This document shows positions 35,353 through 48,680 of a DNA stretch of 64,000 nucleotides, piece after piece. Numbering within the stretch: position 1 is the stretch's first letter; each line of letters opens with the position of its first letter. Origin of the DNA: Casuarina equisetifolia (Eukaryota > Streptophyta > Magnoliopsida > Fagales > Casuarinaceae); the NCBI GenBank assembly GCA_028551475.1, contig CM052360.1:19084501-19148500 (forward strand). The letters run 5' to 3'. Both the position numbers and the translations under genes were made by a program. The notes beneath the pieces were generated by a model. It had not been told where the DNA came from, ran no database searches, and saw only the letters and a program-made list of their open reading frames with translations.

Positions 35353-36113
35353 ATTCTAATATAGTTTCTTAAGGAGATATAATTGAGTATTTTATATCAA
35401 TTGAAGCAATTCACACAAGCTTTATCTTCTATCATATCAGTTGGCTTGAACAAAATATTGATACTTTTTGCAAGTATATGTCATTAGAATTTCTTATTTC
35501 TAGGTATGTTCTTCTGTTCATTCTTAATTATCAATGTTACCTTAGTAATTGTAGAGTTGAGAATAGCTTGCTTGCCAATTCCCCTAGCTATTAGGCCTTC
35601 TAGTAACAAAAAGTTACCCTATAGAGATACTAATTTTTCATTAACTATTATTTATTTCATTTATTAGCAACTATAGTCCTTGCCTTGAGAATTTCAAACT
35701 CTAGACAAAAAGGATAGGAATAATCCTAAACCAAGTGACTCCTTCATATACCACAATACTTACATAGTGACCTCCATATGGGAATGTTTAGGAAAATGAG
35801 AAAATTGACTAAGGTGTTGAACCATAAAACTAAGGTTAAATCTCAAATAGTTAAGTAATTGAGTCTCCTAACAAGTCTCCTAAAAGAGTTAGATATTTAT
35901 TTAATTCAAAAATAGGAACATCATTGTGTCACTGAATGAATAGTAAATAGTCCTCATGAGAGCATCACTAAAATTAGCATAGCTTTACCCTTGTGCTTGC
36001 TTTAGCATCACTAAACTTAGCATAACTTTACCCTTATACTCTCATCACTAAATAGTTGTGATGAGAGCATCACTAAACTTAGCATAGCTTTAACTTTATA
36101 TTGGTTTTAGCCT
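35353..36113. other. AT-rich DNA with a short tandem repeat
   Basis: Bases 35955-36095 carry three or four imperfect copies of a phrase around GAGAGCATCACTAAACTTAG and CATAGCTTTACCCTT. Otherwise nothing recognised. Confidence 0.5.
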
Positions 36114-37736
36114 TGATAGCTTTATTTTTTATAAAATTATTTTAATTATTTTAAGTAATATTTAATATAATTTTTATTATGTTAAATTTGTATTTAATTA
36201 TATTTATGTATATTTTATTATTTTAAACCTGAAATAGGTGAAAAATAAGAGAAATGAAGAGAAAAGAAAGAAAATAAGAAGGCCAGTGATGTGGAACTTT
36301 ATATAAAATAAAAGAAAAGGTGAAGAAAAGGCTATTATTGGGTTCGGAAGAGAATCGTCGGGGGGAGACCGAGCAAACCAAAAAAGAGAGAGAGCGAGCA
36401 GAGAACCATCGAGAGAGCCCGGCGGGGAAGCGACGCCGGCGCCGGACGGTCGTGCGACCGCCGACCGGAACGCCGTTTGCGTCCTTCTCCTCCGGCGACC
36501 CGTGCGAGAAGGTGGCCTGACCGGTTTCCGGCGACAGCGGGAGCATTATCAGGCTACGATTTTGCATTTCCCGACGAGTTTTGGGCGTTTTCTGGCGAGG
36601 AAGGAGCGGATCTACAATCTTGGGGTGCTTTCCGGCCGTTCTGTTGCGGTTGGGTGCGGTTTCCGGCGATTTTCCGGCGAAGGACGGCGAACGCCGTTTG
36701 AACCTTTTCCGTCAGATCTACGCGCTTCTGGAGCGTATTCGAAGGATTTCAAGGCAGATCGGCACTCCAGACGCCCTTTTCGGTATTTTCTGGTGATTTC
36801 TGTGAAGACTGGCGGTGGACGGCAGCGGCTCACGGCGGTGCGTGGCCCCTGCGCGTGACGGCGGCGGCGGCGCGTGGTGATGCGCGTTTCAGCCCCTTTT
36901 TGTCCCGTGTCTTCAGACAGATCCTTCTCCACCCCCTTATGTGCAGATTTGTGCAATCTTTTTGTGATTTGAAGACATTTGGTGACAGCCTTAATGTTTT
37001 TAATTCAAAGAATATTTTGTTCATGTTTTTGCACTAATTTAGTTTATGTAAATATGTTGTTTTAGTTTAGTTTATTAGAACTACAATATAACTTGATTAT
37101 GAAAGAGGAATGTTATAATTATTTATGTTTTGTGATATATTTTATAAATGTAAAGTTGTATGTTACTGCTCTTAATGCATTTGGGTAACTAGTTATTACT
37201 TAAATGATATGATTTGCATGTTTGAGACTGACAAAAGATAGTATGCAGTTGCTTCATGTAATATGCAACCATAGATTAATATGGATAGACATATATCATA
37301 TGATTTGTGTGGTTTTAAGTATAAATTAGAATATTCATAAATCTTAATGTTCTTAGCTTATTTAATTCATATGTAGACTTACAGTGAGTTAATGAGCTAA
37401 ATAAATTTACTATACCTAAACATAAGATAATGAATAAGTTAAGAAATTTTGTCATCACATGAGTAAAATTAATTTTGCTAGTATGGATGATTGACATTTG
37501 TATCTAGTAATTAGGTGAAATCAAATGCTTAAACATATTTTGTTTATCAAGTTTAGGTTAAATTTAGTTAATTAATTCATGTTTTATTATTTTGAGTTGC
37601 TAGATAAATAGTAAAAATTATTTAATGTTAGTAATTAATTAGTTTAGTAAACACTAGTTTTCGTGGGATGATATCTGTACTCATCATTATATTACTTGTT
37701 CGACATGTATATTTGTATGTAGAATTTCACCGAACA
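36114..37736 (+). repeat. Solo LTR of the Athila-like family (copy A), with GC-rich block
   Basis: Starts TGATAGCTTTATTTTTTATA and ends AGAATTTCACCGAACA, as in the other copies of this LTR family. Flanks AGCCT (left) and AGCCC (right) could be a decayed target duplication. A TATA-like TTTATATAAAATAAAAG lies near 36299. Bases 36350-36900 are strongly GC- and CpG-rich, giving chance ORFs on both strands. The distal half (37020-37736) aligns block by block with 42360-43141. No internal element domain is attached. Confidence 0.8.
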
Positions 37737-38648
37737 AGCCCAATGACTTACTTGGATACAAACTTTATGCTTCTCTTGATGTGAAAAGCTTAGTGAAAGC
37801 TCCATGTATATCTTTTCTAATAAGTCCATATGTAAGAAAACATTTGAATATCAAGTTGGTTGAGAAATTAACATTGTATAGTTGCAATACTAATCACCAA
37901 AAGAATTGTCATCATTTTGGCTATAGGTGAAATAGTCTCCTTATAGTCAATTCCTTCCCTTTGAATATTTCCTTTCACCATGAGTTGAGTCTTATTTCTT
38001 TTTGTTGAACCATCAATAAAGTGCTTCACCTTGTACATCCACCTATATCTAATGGCCTTACAACTTAGAGGAAGTGAAAAAACATCCCATAAGTGATTGG
38101 TCTAGGGGCCCACTAAAAGTAGGTATATGACTCGTGAATGGTAGATAAGCAAGCAATGAAATATTTGTGATGTGAGCCAAAATGGTTAAGGGACATATAA
38201 TGAGATATAGGATACAAGTTGGTGTAGGGCAATGAAGTATCTTAATTATAAATATTGTTGGTTGTTCAAATAGAAGGAAGAATGGTGTAGGTGAAACTTC
38301 AATTTGATAGATTAGATTACATGAGAGTTAAGTGTAATTCCACCAATGGATGCTTTAGCAATGTAGGAAGAGAAGGCTCAGTGATAGTCAAAGAATGATT
38401 TGATAAAGGTTCAAGTGGAACGTCCATAAGTGGTGTAAATGCCTATACAAACTTAAACTATAAAGGTGTCAATATAGTAGATTTTAAAGAAGTCAACGCT
38501 AGTAGTGTAAGATCATCTAACCAAATGGGTTTCACATTAGGTTTAAAATATTCATGAATAGACTTAAACACATATTCATAAATTGCAACATCTAGACTAA
38601 TGAAAAACTTCTTAGAATCAGGTTTTTATTTTTCCTTAGGTTGAAGGA
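37737..38648 (-). pseudogene. Ty1/copia pol remnant, reverse transcriptase part
   Basis: On the minus strand the frame WVYKVKHFIDGSTKRNKTQL, then VKGNIQREGIDYKETISPIA and QLDIQ, runs down 38060-37850. These are the opening motifs of copia reverse transcriptase. The KVC-type continuation ends at 37737, where the solo LTR begins. At about 38590 SKKFFISLDVAIYE matches the end of copia integrase. Stops and frameshifts are numerous. It continues on the other side of the LTR at 38649-39908. Confidence 0.8.
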
Positions 38649-39908
38649 TGATAACTCTATTTTTATAAAGTTATTTTACCTAATTTAAGTAATAAATAAT
38701 TTATTACTTATGAGAAAATATTTGAATTACTTTTATTTACTTAAATTTTTCTTGTTTATGTAACATAAGGAGGTGTGGAGAAAAAGGTTTAATATAGAAA
38801 AGATGCTTATTGTGGCAAAATATGGTTAGAATATCAAGATCAAAAGAGTCAAGATGGACTTGGACTTGGGCTTTGGATGATTATTATTAATTTTTTTTAT
38901 TGTTGTTGGGTTTTCTAAATAATTAGAAAACTTAGTCATATTAAGAGTTTAAAGTCCATTTAAAATATGAGTGCAAAACTCAATTGTTTTAAGCATTCAA
39001 AATCCATTTCTACTAAGATAGGAAATATGTCTAAACCCTAAATCTTATTTAAGAGAAAAGAAGAGACAAAAGAAAGGAGGAAGAAATTCAACACAACTTA
39101 AAAGAGAGGTTAGGAATTCAAGGTTTTCTTGAAAAGAAGACAAAAAGGATAATAAACTCTTGTTTTTTGGTTTAAAATGTCTAGTTTAATTCCTATTATT
39201 GCTTTTCCTTATTATTTCTTCATGTTTTAATTTACTTTTGTTAAAATTACAATGTAACATAATTATGATGTTATAAATTTCATGTTTAATATGTTTTGTA
39301 AGATATTTTATTTATATGAGTTATATATTCTTGCGTTTAATACTTTTAAATGATTACCTACTACTTAAATGATCTGAGTTATATGTTTGAGATTGAAAGG
39401 AGATGGTATGTAGTTGTTTCTTATAATGTATAAACATAAATTAAATATGGATAGATATATACCATATTATTTACATGACTTTTGGTGTAAACTGAAAATG
39501 TTCATAGATCCTAATACATTTATTTATTTATTTTTGGCTAACATATAAAGATATAGTAAATTAATGAGCTAAATATGTTTGTTATACCTAGACATAGAAT
39601 AGTGAATAAATTAAGAAATTTTTTCATCACATGAATATTATCCCTCTTGCAAGCATAAATAATGAAAATTCATATATAGTAATTGTGATAAAATCATATG
39701 CTTTAACATATTTTTTGTGTTAAGTTTTCTTAAATCTTCTACTATTAGTCTATCATTTATCATTTTAGTTTGTTAGATAAATTCTAAAAGTTATTTATTA
39801 TTATTAATTACTTGATTTAGTATTCACTAATCTTTGTAAGACAATAATTTTCTTATTATTATATTACTTGTTCGACATATTCACTTTCATATAAAATTTT
39901 ACTAAACA
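38649..39908 (+). repeat. Solo LTR of the Athila-like family (copy B), nested in copia
   Basis: Starts TGATAACTCTATTTTTATAA and ends AAATTTTACTAAACA. It is flanked by a perfect AAGGA duplication (38644-38648 and 39909-39913). It splits the minus-strand copia integrase region, so it is younger than that element. Confidence 0.9.
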
Positions 39909-41739
39909 AAGGACATTGGCTTAACAATGACAACTAAATACTTTTTGAGGTAGTCAAGAGAATGATGAAGTTTACCAAAGAATATCTCAAAAGGAGATCG
40001 ATGACTAAGGGGATTGCTAGGTAACTAGTTGATAAGATATATGGTGACTAAAACACATTCTCCTAAAAACAAAGGAGAATGTATATCTAAACATTAAAGC
40101 ACTTGTCACATCTAAAAAGGTTAATGTTTGTGTTCCACAATTTCATTTTGTTAAAGAGTATATAGGTAAGGAGATTCATAGAGAATCTTTATTTGATAAA
40201 AATGATTTACAAGTAAAGGAAAAGAATTTGGTTCTATTACTCGAAAGAATACGTTTCCCTTAAGTACCAAATTGAGTGTCTACCATGGAAACAAAAGGCT
40301 AAATAATATGAAAATACTTAATCTCTAAAATGTGAAAGAAAGGTTTAAGTGGCATGCAAGAAGTTATTCATAATAATAAAAAGATAATGTGATCTATCAT
40401 GGTTTGGTTACCTATAAGACTTTCATAAATTCATGTGTACAAGATCAAAGATAGTAGCACTTGTGGAGTGATGCTATGGAAATGTAGAGTAAGCATGAAA
40501 AGAAATTGGGGCAACTAATAGATTTTCCATGGTAAAAAATTGTTTTTGGAAACTAATGCTCAAGGCAATGATGAAATAAAATTTAACTAGTATTAATAGA
40601 AATCTTTACAAAACAAGTTAATGCTTAAGTTGGACAAAAATGAGAAGACTAACAACAAAATATGTGAAATACAACTAGGGAACTCCTTAAAACTTAACTA
40701 TAGAAAGTGCAATCCTCGTATAACTTTACCAATGTGATCATTTACTTAGTCAAATAATCTAAAAAAGCTAAAAAAGTTATAGAAAACAAAAAACATTTAC
40801 ATTAAGAGTTAACCTTATTAATTGACGATAAATTTAATTTGAACAAAGGTATGAACAAAACATCAATTAATTTTAACAAAGGTGTAGGTCTAGTCTTACC
40901 AATGTGGATGGCAACAAAATAGGTATTATTAGGTAACTCAATGGACATAAACTAACTAATGCATTACTAATCTAAGGACATGATGGCTTGCATCAAAATT
41001 CAAGCAATGTAAAAATGTGGTAAACTAGAAAAGGGAATGATACTTGCAAAGCTCTTAGAAGCCTTAGAAGGAGGGTACTTGTTCAATGCCATCGACATCC
41101 ATTGCATTTGATCCAAAGTCACATTTGGCACCAATGGCCCTAAGAGAAAAGATTAGTGAAAGGAGAATGGGTTATAAAACCTTGTTGGGCCTAGCCTTGT
41201 TGCTAGCCCATGGGTTGTTGTTGGCCAATTTGACTAGAAAATTATTGTTGGGTTAAAAAATACTACTAGCCTATGTCAGACAAATACCTAAATCTTTAAG
41301 CTTTAATTAAGGCAGCCCAAGACTAAAGTTGTTTTAACTATTAAAGTAGAAACTAGAGATATTGTTCCAATCTAAATAATAGTCTTTTGCCTTATATTAG
41401 TGTTGATCTAAAAATTGTGAGTTTAGATTTGCCTTTCTAATTTCACCATGGTGGAAGGCTCACCAAGATAGTATCATTTTTCTTTCAGGTGTGAAAATGG
41501 TTACAATGAGAACAAATAAGCCTATTCTATTTATAAATTCTGCAGCTAGAAGAAAAAAGACATGTTCGCTAATGCAATGCAGCAAAAGCAACACCATCTT
41601 GAGGCAAAGGGGTAGTAAGTAAAAGTTGCTAGTGCTTGTCCTCTAAATCCATGGAGAAGGTTGAAGTAAGTAAAGGAACTAGATCCCATTAAGACACATT
41701 AGTGCAAAACCCTTATGCTAGAGCCAATACAAAATCCAT
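39909..41739 (-). pseudogene. Ty1/copia remnant, gag knuckle and integrase
   Basis: Minus strand: a gag-type zinc knuckle start (CSHCNHFHT) at about 41500. Integrase core fragments (TQFGT, an N-x-T-K-F phrase, a decayed TPQQNGxVERKH) lie at 40260-40110. The integrase end (GECVLVTIYLIN, then SPFEIFFGKLHHSLDYLKKY) lies at 40070-39940. The order along the minus strand is gag, integrase, then RT beyond the solo LTR, which is the copia order. It is heavily decayed. The right end is cut where the Athila-like element starts. Confidence 0.8.
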
Positions 41740-43141
41740 TAATAACTATCTTTTTATAGAGTTATTTTAACTATTTTAGGATATAAATAATATAAGTTTT
41801 ACAAGATAATATTTAAGTTTTTATATATTAATGTAAATTTGTGTTATTTATGCAGCAAACCCTAAAAGAACATGAAGAATAAAAGGAAAGGAAGAGAGAA
41901 TAAAAAAAAAAAAGGCAACATGTAAAGTAGCAAAAAGAAGAAAAAGACAAAAAAATGGTCAAAAGAAGAAAGGAAAGGTAACATGTAAAAGAGAAGGAAA
42001 AGGACAAAAAGAATAAGAAAGGAAATAAAGGAAAAGAGCAAAAATTTAATTGTTAAGGGAGAATCTTAGGACATGCCTCCCAAGACAACATAAAAGGAAC
42101 GTGAATTGTGAGGAGAAAGAGGCGCCACACAAGAGAAAAAAGAGAAAAAAGAGAAAAAAAAGAGAAAAAAGGTGTGTGCTGCCACTTGAACTAAGGAAAG
42201 AGAAAAATTAAAGAAGAAAGAGAAAATCAAAGAAGAAAAAAGGAAATAGAGGCATGAGACCTTTCCTATACTTCATATCATTCTTGATTTTGGTTTGATT
42301 TGTAGGAATTCTACAAAGAATTCTTAAAGAAAAGACAGTGTGGTGACAACTTTTTTATTTTTTATTTAAGATGTTTTGCTTAATTTCTATCATTACCTTG
42401 GTTTGTTATTTTATTATGTTCTAAATTTTTTTAGTTAGAACAAAGATGTAGCCTAACTATGATGATATGAATTTTATAAGTTTCTATGCTTTGTAAAATA
42501 TTTTATTTATGTGAATCATATATTATCATGTTTAATGCTTTTAAGTGATTAGCCATCACTTGAATGATTTGATGTGCATGTTTGAGACTGAGAGATAATA
42601 ATATGCAATTACTTCTTATGATATATAATCATGAATTAAATATAGATAAACATATACCATGTTATTTATGAGGCTTTTAGTGATAAGATGATCGAAAGAT
42701 TTATTGTAAACCAGGAATGTTCACAGATCCTAATGCATTTGGTTTGTTTCAATTCACATATAGAGATATAGTGAATTAATAAACTAAATAAGTTTACTAT
42801 ACCTAGATATAAGATAGTAAATAAATTAGAAAATTCTACGATCACATAAGTATTATCATTCTTGTAGGTATAAACTATGAAAATTCATATACTTTAACAT
42901 GTTTCTCATCTTGATTTTTCTTATTTGGATTCAATTTCAATTAGTCTTGAGTTTTTATTTTAAAAATTTTAAATTTTAATTCACCATCAACAATACTTTG
43001 ATTTGGTAGATAAATTTTAGGATTAATTCATCGTTAGTACTTAATTAGTTTAGTATTCACCAATCTTCATAGGATGATACTTTTCTTATCATTATATTAC
43101 TTGTTTGACATGTTTACTTGCATTTAGAATTTCACCGAACA
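41740..43141 (+). repeat. 5' LTR of the Athila-like element (copy C)
   Basis: Starts TAATAACTATC, where the family start is TGATAACT, so the terminal TG has decayed to TA. Ends TTTCACCGAACA. The 41880-42250 part is purine-rich (GAAAAAGAGAAAA runs), where copy A has its GC-rich block. Confidence 0.88.
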
Positions 43142-43142
43142 A

Positions 43143-43165
43143 GTTTTTGGCACTGTTGCTAGGGA
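43143..43165 (+). other. Primer binding site (tRNA-Asp type)
   Basis: TTTTTGGCACTGTTGCTAGG follows the LTR. It matches the Athila-type TGGCGCCGTTGCC site with CpG decay. Confidence 0.8.
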
Positions 43166-43499
43166 TTGGTTGTTTTACTGCTGATTAATATTAATACCGA
43201 ATAATTCTAAGTTTAATCTAGTTTTTATTTTCTTTTAAAAAAATTAATTTTTTTGTTAGATTTTATTTTTCTTTTGCTTTATTATTGTTATTTTCCTTTA
43301 AAAAAATTAAAAATATCATTTTTTTAAAGTTGTTACTTTTCAGGAGTGTTGTAGACATGTATGACCCATAGCTAAAGAGGACAACTTGTTAATCTTGACC
43401 TAGAAATTGAACACACAGTTAGAAAGCAATAAAAAGAGCTAAGAGAACAAAGAAGTGAAGCTAGAAAAATGACGGACAATGTGATCCACACAAGCTTTT

Positions 43500-44620
43500 A
43501 AAAGAATATGTTGTACCAACAGTTCAGGGTGCCACATTAAGTATTAAGAGGCCTATAATTCAAGCAAACAACTATGAAATCAAGCTAGCACTCATCCAAA
43601 TGCTTCAAAATTTTGTGCAATTTAATGGTTTACCAAATGATGATCCAAATGCTCACATTGATGCTTTTCTTGAAATCTGTGACATGATTAAATACAATGC
43701 AATCACAGATAATGCTGTTAGATTAAGGCTATTCCTATTTTCTCTTAGAGACAAAGCTAAAAATTGGCTTTCTTCTCTTCCTGTAGGATTAATTACAACA
43801 TGAGATAATTTGGCTCAGAATTTCTTAATAAGTTCTTTCCTCCAGCAAAGTATACCAAAATGCGTAACGATATTACTGCTTTTATACAAATGGACAATAA
43901 ATCATTGTATGATGCTTGGGAAAGATTTAAGGAGCTTTTGCGAAGATGTCCACATCATGGACTACCCATATGGTTACAGGTTCAAACTTTCTATAATGGG
44001 TCTTGTACAAATCTTCGTTTTATGCTTGATGCAGCTGTAGGAGGGGCTTTAAACAATAAGACACCAGAAAAAGCATATGATCTTTTGGAGGAAATGGTAA
44101 ATCATAGTTATTAGTGGCCTATTGAGAGGCCACCAGTGAGGAAAGTTGGTGAGATTCATGAAGTAGATGTTTTCACTGCAATATATGCACAAATTGAAAA
44201 ACTCAACAAGAAGATAGATAACCTGAATGCTCCAATCATGAGGATTCAAAATATAATATGTGATCATTGTGATGGAGGACATGCGAGCATAGAGTGTCAA
44301 GAAGGTAACACCTTTGCTCAAGGTAGTGGAGATGCTAATTATGTTGGAAATTCAAGTAGGCTACAAAATAATCCCTACTCCAACACTTACAATCTGGGAT
44401 GGCGTAACCACCCAAATTTTTTATGGAGTAATTCTAATGCAATGAGGCCACCACTAGGATTCAGGTAATCAGAAGAAAAGAAGCCTAATTTAGAGGAAAT
44501 GGTAGCCAAGATGTTACAGAACAATGAAACAAGATTGCAAAATCAAGGAACTTCAATTAGAAATTTAGAGGTGCAAATAGGTCAATTGGCTAATATGATC
44601 TCAGGAAGATAACAAGGTTC
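43500..44620 (+). pseudogene. Athila-like gag remnant
   Basis: Three frames carry consecutive gag pieces: QFNGLPNDDPNAHIDAFLEI and LRLFLFSLRDKAKNWLSSLP (43600-43803), AWERFKELLRRCPHHGLP (43910-43970), and DAAVGGALNNKTPEKAYDLL (44030-44090). A zinc-knuckle-like HCDGGHASIEC lies near 44266. Stops at 43801 and 44112 and a frameshift near 43850 break it. Confidence 0.88.
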
Positions 44621-44926
44621 ATTATTGAGTAGCACAACGAAGAATCCTATAGAAGTGCAAAGGAAATAACCTTGATAAATGGCAAATAAGTGGGAAAAGA
44701 TGACATTGAAAGGGAAAACTTCAGGGATAAGGAAGTTGATGTTAGCACGCAACCTAAGGAGGCAATGAAAAAGACATTATTCCCTAATAATCCCAAGCCT
44801 TATGTGCCTTCGGTTCCATTTCCTTAGAGACTCCAGCAACATAAAATAGATAAGCAATTTTCTAAATTTCTTAATATATTTAAAAAATTACATATTAACA
44901 TTCCTTTTGCAAATGCATTAGTTTAA

Positions 44927-45400
44927 ATGACCAATTATGCAAAATTTCTTAGGGAGATATTGAAAAACAAAAGGAAGCTGGAAGAGTATGAGACTGTGAA
45001 GTTAACTGAGGAATGCTCAGTTATCTTACAAAACAAACTGCCTTCAAAATTAAAAGATCCAGGGAGTTTTACAATTTCTTGTATTATTAGAGATTTTCAC
45101 TTTGATAAGACATTATTTAATTTAGAAGCTAGTATTAATCTAATGCCTTTGTCTATTTTCAGGAAATTAGGATTAGGTGAAGTGAAACCAACCACAGTGT
45201 CCTTACAATTGGATGATTAATCAATTAAATAACCAAGAGGTACTATAGAAGATGTATTGGTAAAAGTTGACAAATTCATTTTTCCTATAGATTTTATAGT
45301 ACTTGACATGGAGGAAGAGTTTGAGGTATCATTTATCTTAGGTTGACCTTTTCTAGCAACAGGAAGAGCTTTGATTGATGTATAACAAGGGAAATTAACC
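44927..45400 (+). pseudogene. Athila-like protease remnant
   Basis: GSFTISCIIRDFHF followed by NLEASINLMPLSIFRKLGLG is the retropepsin region. The catalytic DLGAS is NLEAS here: D to N and G to E, both G-to-A changes, so the active site is lost. Stops follow from 45220. Confidence 0.8.
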
Positions 45401-45639
45401 TTAAGAGTTCAAAATAATTCTGTCACTTTTAATGTTTTTACTGCTATGAAACATCCCTCTGATGATAATTCTTGCTTTAGGGTTGAGACAATTGATAAGT
45501 TTATGAATAAGATCTTTTAGGAAAGAGTTTTCAAGGATTCTCTTGAAGCATGCTTGGTCCACCCAAAGAATGAGGAACTTGAAAGTGATGAGATATAAGA
45601 GTATGCCAATCTCATGGAGGCAAATCCACTATATTCATA

Positions 45640-47320
45640 ACATATGATACCAAAGTTTGAGGAGTTAGGACAACACATGACAAAACCTAAGCCATTAATT
45701 GAAGAACCTCCAACTCTTGAACTAAAGCCTTTACCTTCCTATTTGAAATATGTTTATTTAAATAAAGTTTCTACTTTGTTAGTAATTATATCTTCTTCTT
45801 TGACAGAATCAATGAAAGAGAAATTACTTCAGGTGTTGATAGAGCATAAAGGAACAATTGGATGGAAAATAACTGATACTAAGGAAATTAGTCCTTCACT
45901 CTGCATGCGCAGATGGAAGAGTAGTACAAAGCCACTGTTCAACCTTAGAGGTGATTGAATCCAAAGATGCAAGAAGTGGTGAAGGTTGAGGTAATCAAGT
46001 TGCTTAATGCATGGATCATTTATCCTATCTCAAATAGTCCTTAGGTAAGTCCTATGCAAGTTGTGCCAAAGAAAAGAAGTATGATTGTTCAAAGAAATGA
46101 TAATAATGAATTGATTCCAACTAGGACAATTATTGGATGGCGTGTGTGTATAGATTATAGAAAACTAAATGATGTCACGAGAAAAGATCATTTCCCTTTA
46201 CCATTTATTGATCAAATGTTAAAAAGACTTGCAGGGTATGAATTTTATTGCTTCCTTGATGGGTATTTGGGGTATAATCAAATTCACATTGCACTATAAG
46301 ATTAAGAAAAAACCACTTTCACTTGTTCTTATGGTACCTTTGCTTTTAAAAGAATGCCCTTTGGTCTTTATAATGTACTAGTAACTTTTCAGAGATGCAT
46401 GACGGACATTTTTTTTGATATTGTTGAAAAATTTATTGAGATTTTCATGGATGATTTTTCTATGTTTGGTTCATCATTTGGCATTTGTGTAAATAATTTA
46501 GCAAGGGTTTTACAAAGGTGTGAAGAGACTAACCTTGTTTTGAATTACGAGAAGTTGCATTTTATGGTGTAGGAAGGAATAACGCTCGAGCATAAGATAT
46601 CCAAAAAAAGATTAAAGGTTGATTGAGCTAAAGTGGAGGTTATTGCAAAATTGCCTCCACTAATATCAGTGAAACTTGTTAAAAGCTTTTTGGGGCATGC
46701 AGGATTCTATAGGTAGTTCATAAAAGATTTTTCTAAAATTGCTAGACCCCTTTCAAGTTTGTTGGTTAAAGATGTGAAATTTAACTTTTTTGATAAATGC
46801 TTGTAGGCTTTTAACACTTTAAAGGAAAAATTAATATTAGCACCAATCATGGCAGTACTAGAATGGGACTTACCTTTTGAGCTAATGTGTGATGCAAATG
46901 ATTTTGCAGTAGGAGTTATTTTGGGACAAAGGAATAATGGAATTTTTTAGACCATTTACTATGCCAGTTAAACCTTGTTAGGTGCATAATTGAATTATTC
47001 AACAATAGAAAAGAACTTTTGGTAGTAGTATTTGCTTTTGATAAATTTCGTTCTTATCTATGGTTATAAAGTTATTGTTTATTCTAACCACGCTACTTTT
47101 AAGCATCTACTTGAAAAGAAAGAATCAAAACCTAGGTTAATTAGGTGGATTCTATTGCTACAAGAGTTTGATTTGGAGATCAAGGATAAGAAAGGGACTG
47201 AAAATCTAGTTGTAGATCATTTGTCTAGAATTCCCAATTTGAAGGAAGAAGATCAACTAAGTATGGAAAAGTTTCCCAATGAAAACATTTTTGTGCTCAA
47301 ATCCATCAAAATTCCCTAAT
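45640..47320 (+). pseudogene. Athila-like reverse transcriptase and RNase H remnant
   Basis: RT runs from about 46030 (QVVPKK, WRVCIDYRKLNDVTRKDHFP, FCFLDGY-type, MPFGLYN) to the catalytic FMDDFSMFGSSF at about 46447. SFLGHAGFYR follows at 46690. RNase H follows (LMCDANDFAVG at 46886, then [10 protein letters not shown] at 47215). Stops and small indels occur throughout; the YxDD-equivalent MDD is intact. Confidence 0.88.
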
Positions 47321-47349
47321 ATGCTAATTTTATCAATTATTTGGTAAGT

Positions 47350-48490
47350 AATGTTCTTTCTCTTGAAATGTCATATCAACAAAGGAAATTTTTTTTTTTT
47401 TGACATTAAACATTATTTTTGGGAAAAGCCTTTCTTGTTTAAAGTATGTGTAGATCAAATTATAAGAAGATGTGTTCCAAAAGAAGAGATGACAAGTATC
47501 CTACACCATTGTCATGCTAGAGAGGTAGGTGGTCATTTTGGTACCACTAAAACTGTAGCTAAGATTTTATAGTATGGATTTTATTGGCCCATACTTTTTA
47601 GAGATGCATATTCATATATAGCTACATGTGATCAATGTCAAAAAACTGAAAATATTTATAGAAAACATGAGATGCCTCTAAACAATGTTGTTATGTGTGA
47701 GTTATTTAATGTTTGGGGTATTGATTTCATAGGACCTTTTCCACCTTTTTATGGAAATATGTATATTTTGGTGGTTGTTGAGTATGTGTCCAAGTGGGTA
47801 GAAGCAGTAGTACTGCTGACAAATGATGCTAAGGTTGTGGTTAAATTCTTAAAGAAAAATATTTTTACCTAATTTGGCACTCCTAGGGCAATCATAAGTG
47901 ATAGAGGGACCTATTTTTGCAACAAACAATTTGAAGCACTTTTAGGTAAGTACGGGGTTACTCATAAGATTACTACCTCTTATCACCCTGAGACTAATGG
48001 TCAAGTTAAGATATCAAATAGGGAAATATAGAGAATTTTGGAAAAAATTATGAATGCCTCAAGGAAAGATTGGTCAATGAAACTTGATGATACACTTTGG
48101 GCCTATAGAATAGCAGTCAAAACACCAATTGGAATGTCTCCTTTTAGGCTAATGTTAGGGAAGACTTGTCATTTACTAGTGGAATTAGAGCATAAAGCAT
48201 ATTGGACATTGAAATTTTTAAACTTTGACATGTAGTTTGCAGGTGAAACTAAATTGTTGCAGTTGAATGAATTGGAGGAATTACGAGATGAGGCCTATGA
48301 AAATGCCAAAATTTACATGGAGCAGACAAAACGATGGCATGACAAACACATATTAAGAAGAGAGTTTAAGGTTGGCCAAAAAGTATTACTTTATAACTCT
48401 CATCTTAAATTGTTTCCAAATAAATTGCGATCTCGATGGTCTGGACCTTTCATAGTTACCAAGGTATTTCCATATAGAGCAATATAAGTT
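47350..48490 (+). pseudogene. Athila-like integrase remnant
   Basis: The zinc-binding N-terminus reads HHCHAREVGGHFG then DQCQ (47505-47640). The catalytic core has [14 protein letters not shown] and [10 protein letters not shown] (47710-47930). The [17 protein letters not shown] block lies at 48122 and the C-terminal [17 protein letters not shown] at 48425. In-frame stops are present at about 47570, 47870 and 48030. Confidence 0.88.
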
Positions 48491-48680
48491 ACGAATGACA
48501 TCCAAGGCACATTTAAGGTGAATGGTTAGCGTATGAAGTCCTACTTTGAGGGAGTCAACATGTAGAAGACTACCATTGATCTTTTTCCTCCTTAAGTAGC
48601 AACATTGAAGATAGTTTGGGTGAAAACTATAAAGCAAGTGCTTCTTGGGAGACAACCCAAGCATTTCGTTGGTTTTACTA
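48491..48680 (+). other. Post-integrase leader, truncated
   Basis: GCTTCTTGGGAGACAACCCA is the phrase that commonly follows integrase in Athila/Tat elements. The expected long untranslated region and polypurine tract are missing: the 3' LTR begins mid-sequence at about 48681. Confidence 0.65.

Noticed and set aside
36223..36956. Five overlapping ORFs on both strands
   Set aside because: They arise from the GC-rich, stop-poor block of a solo LTR. None has family features.
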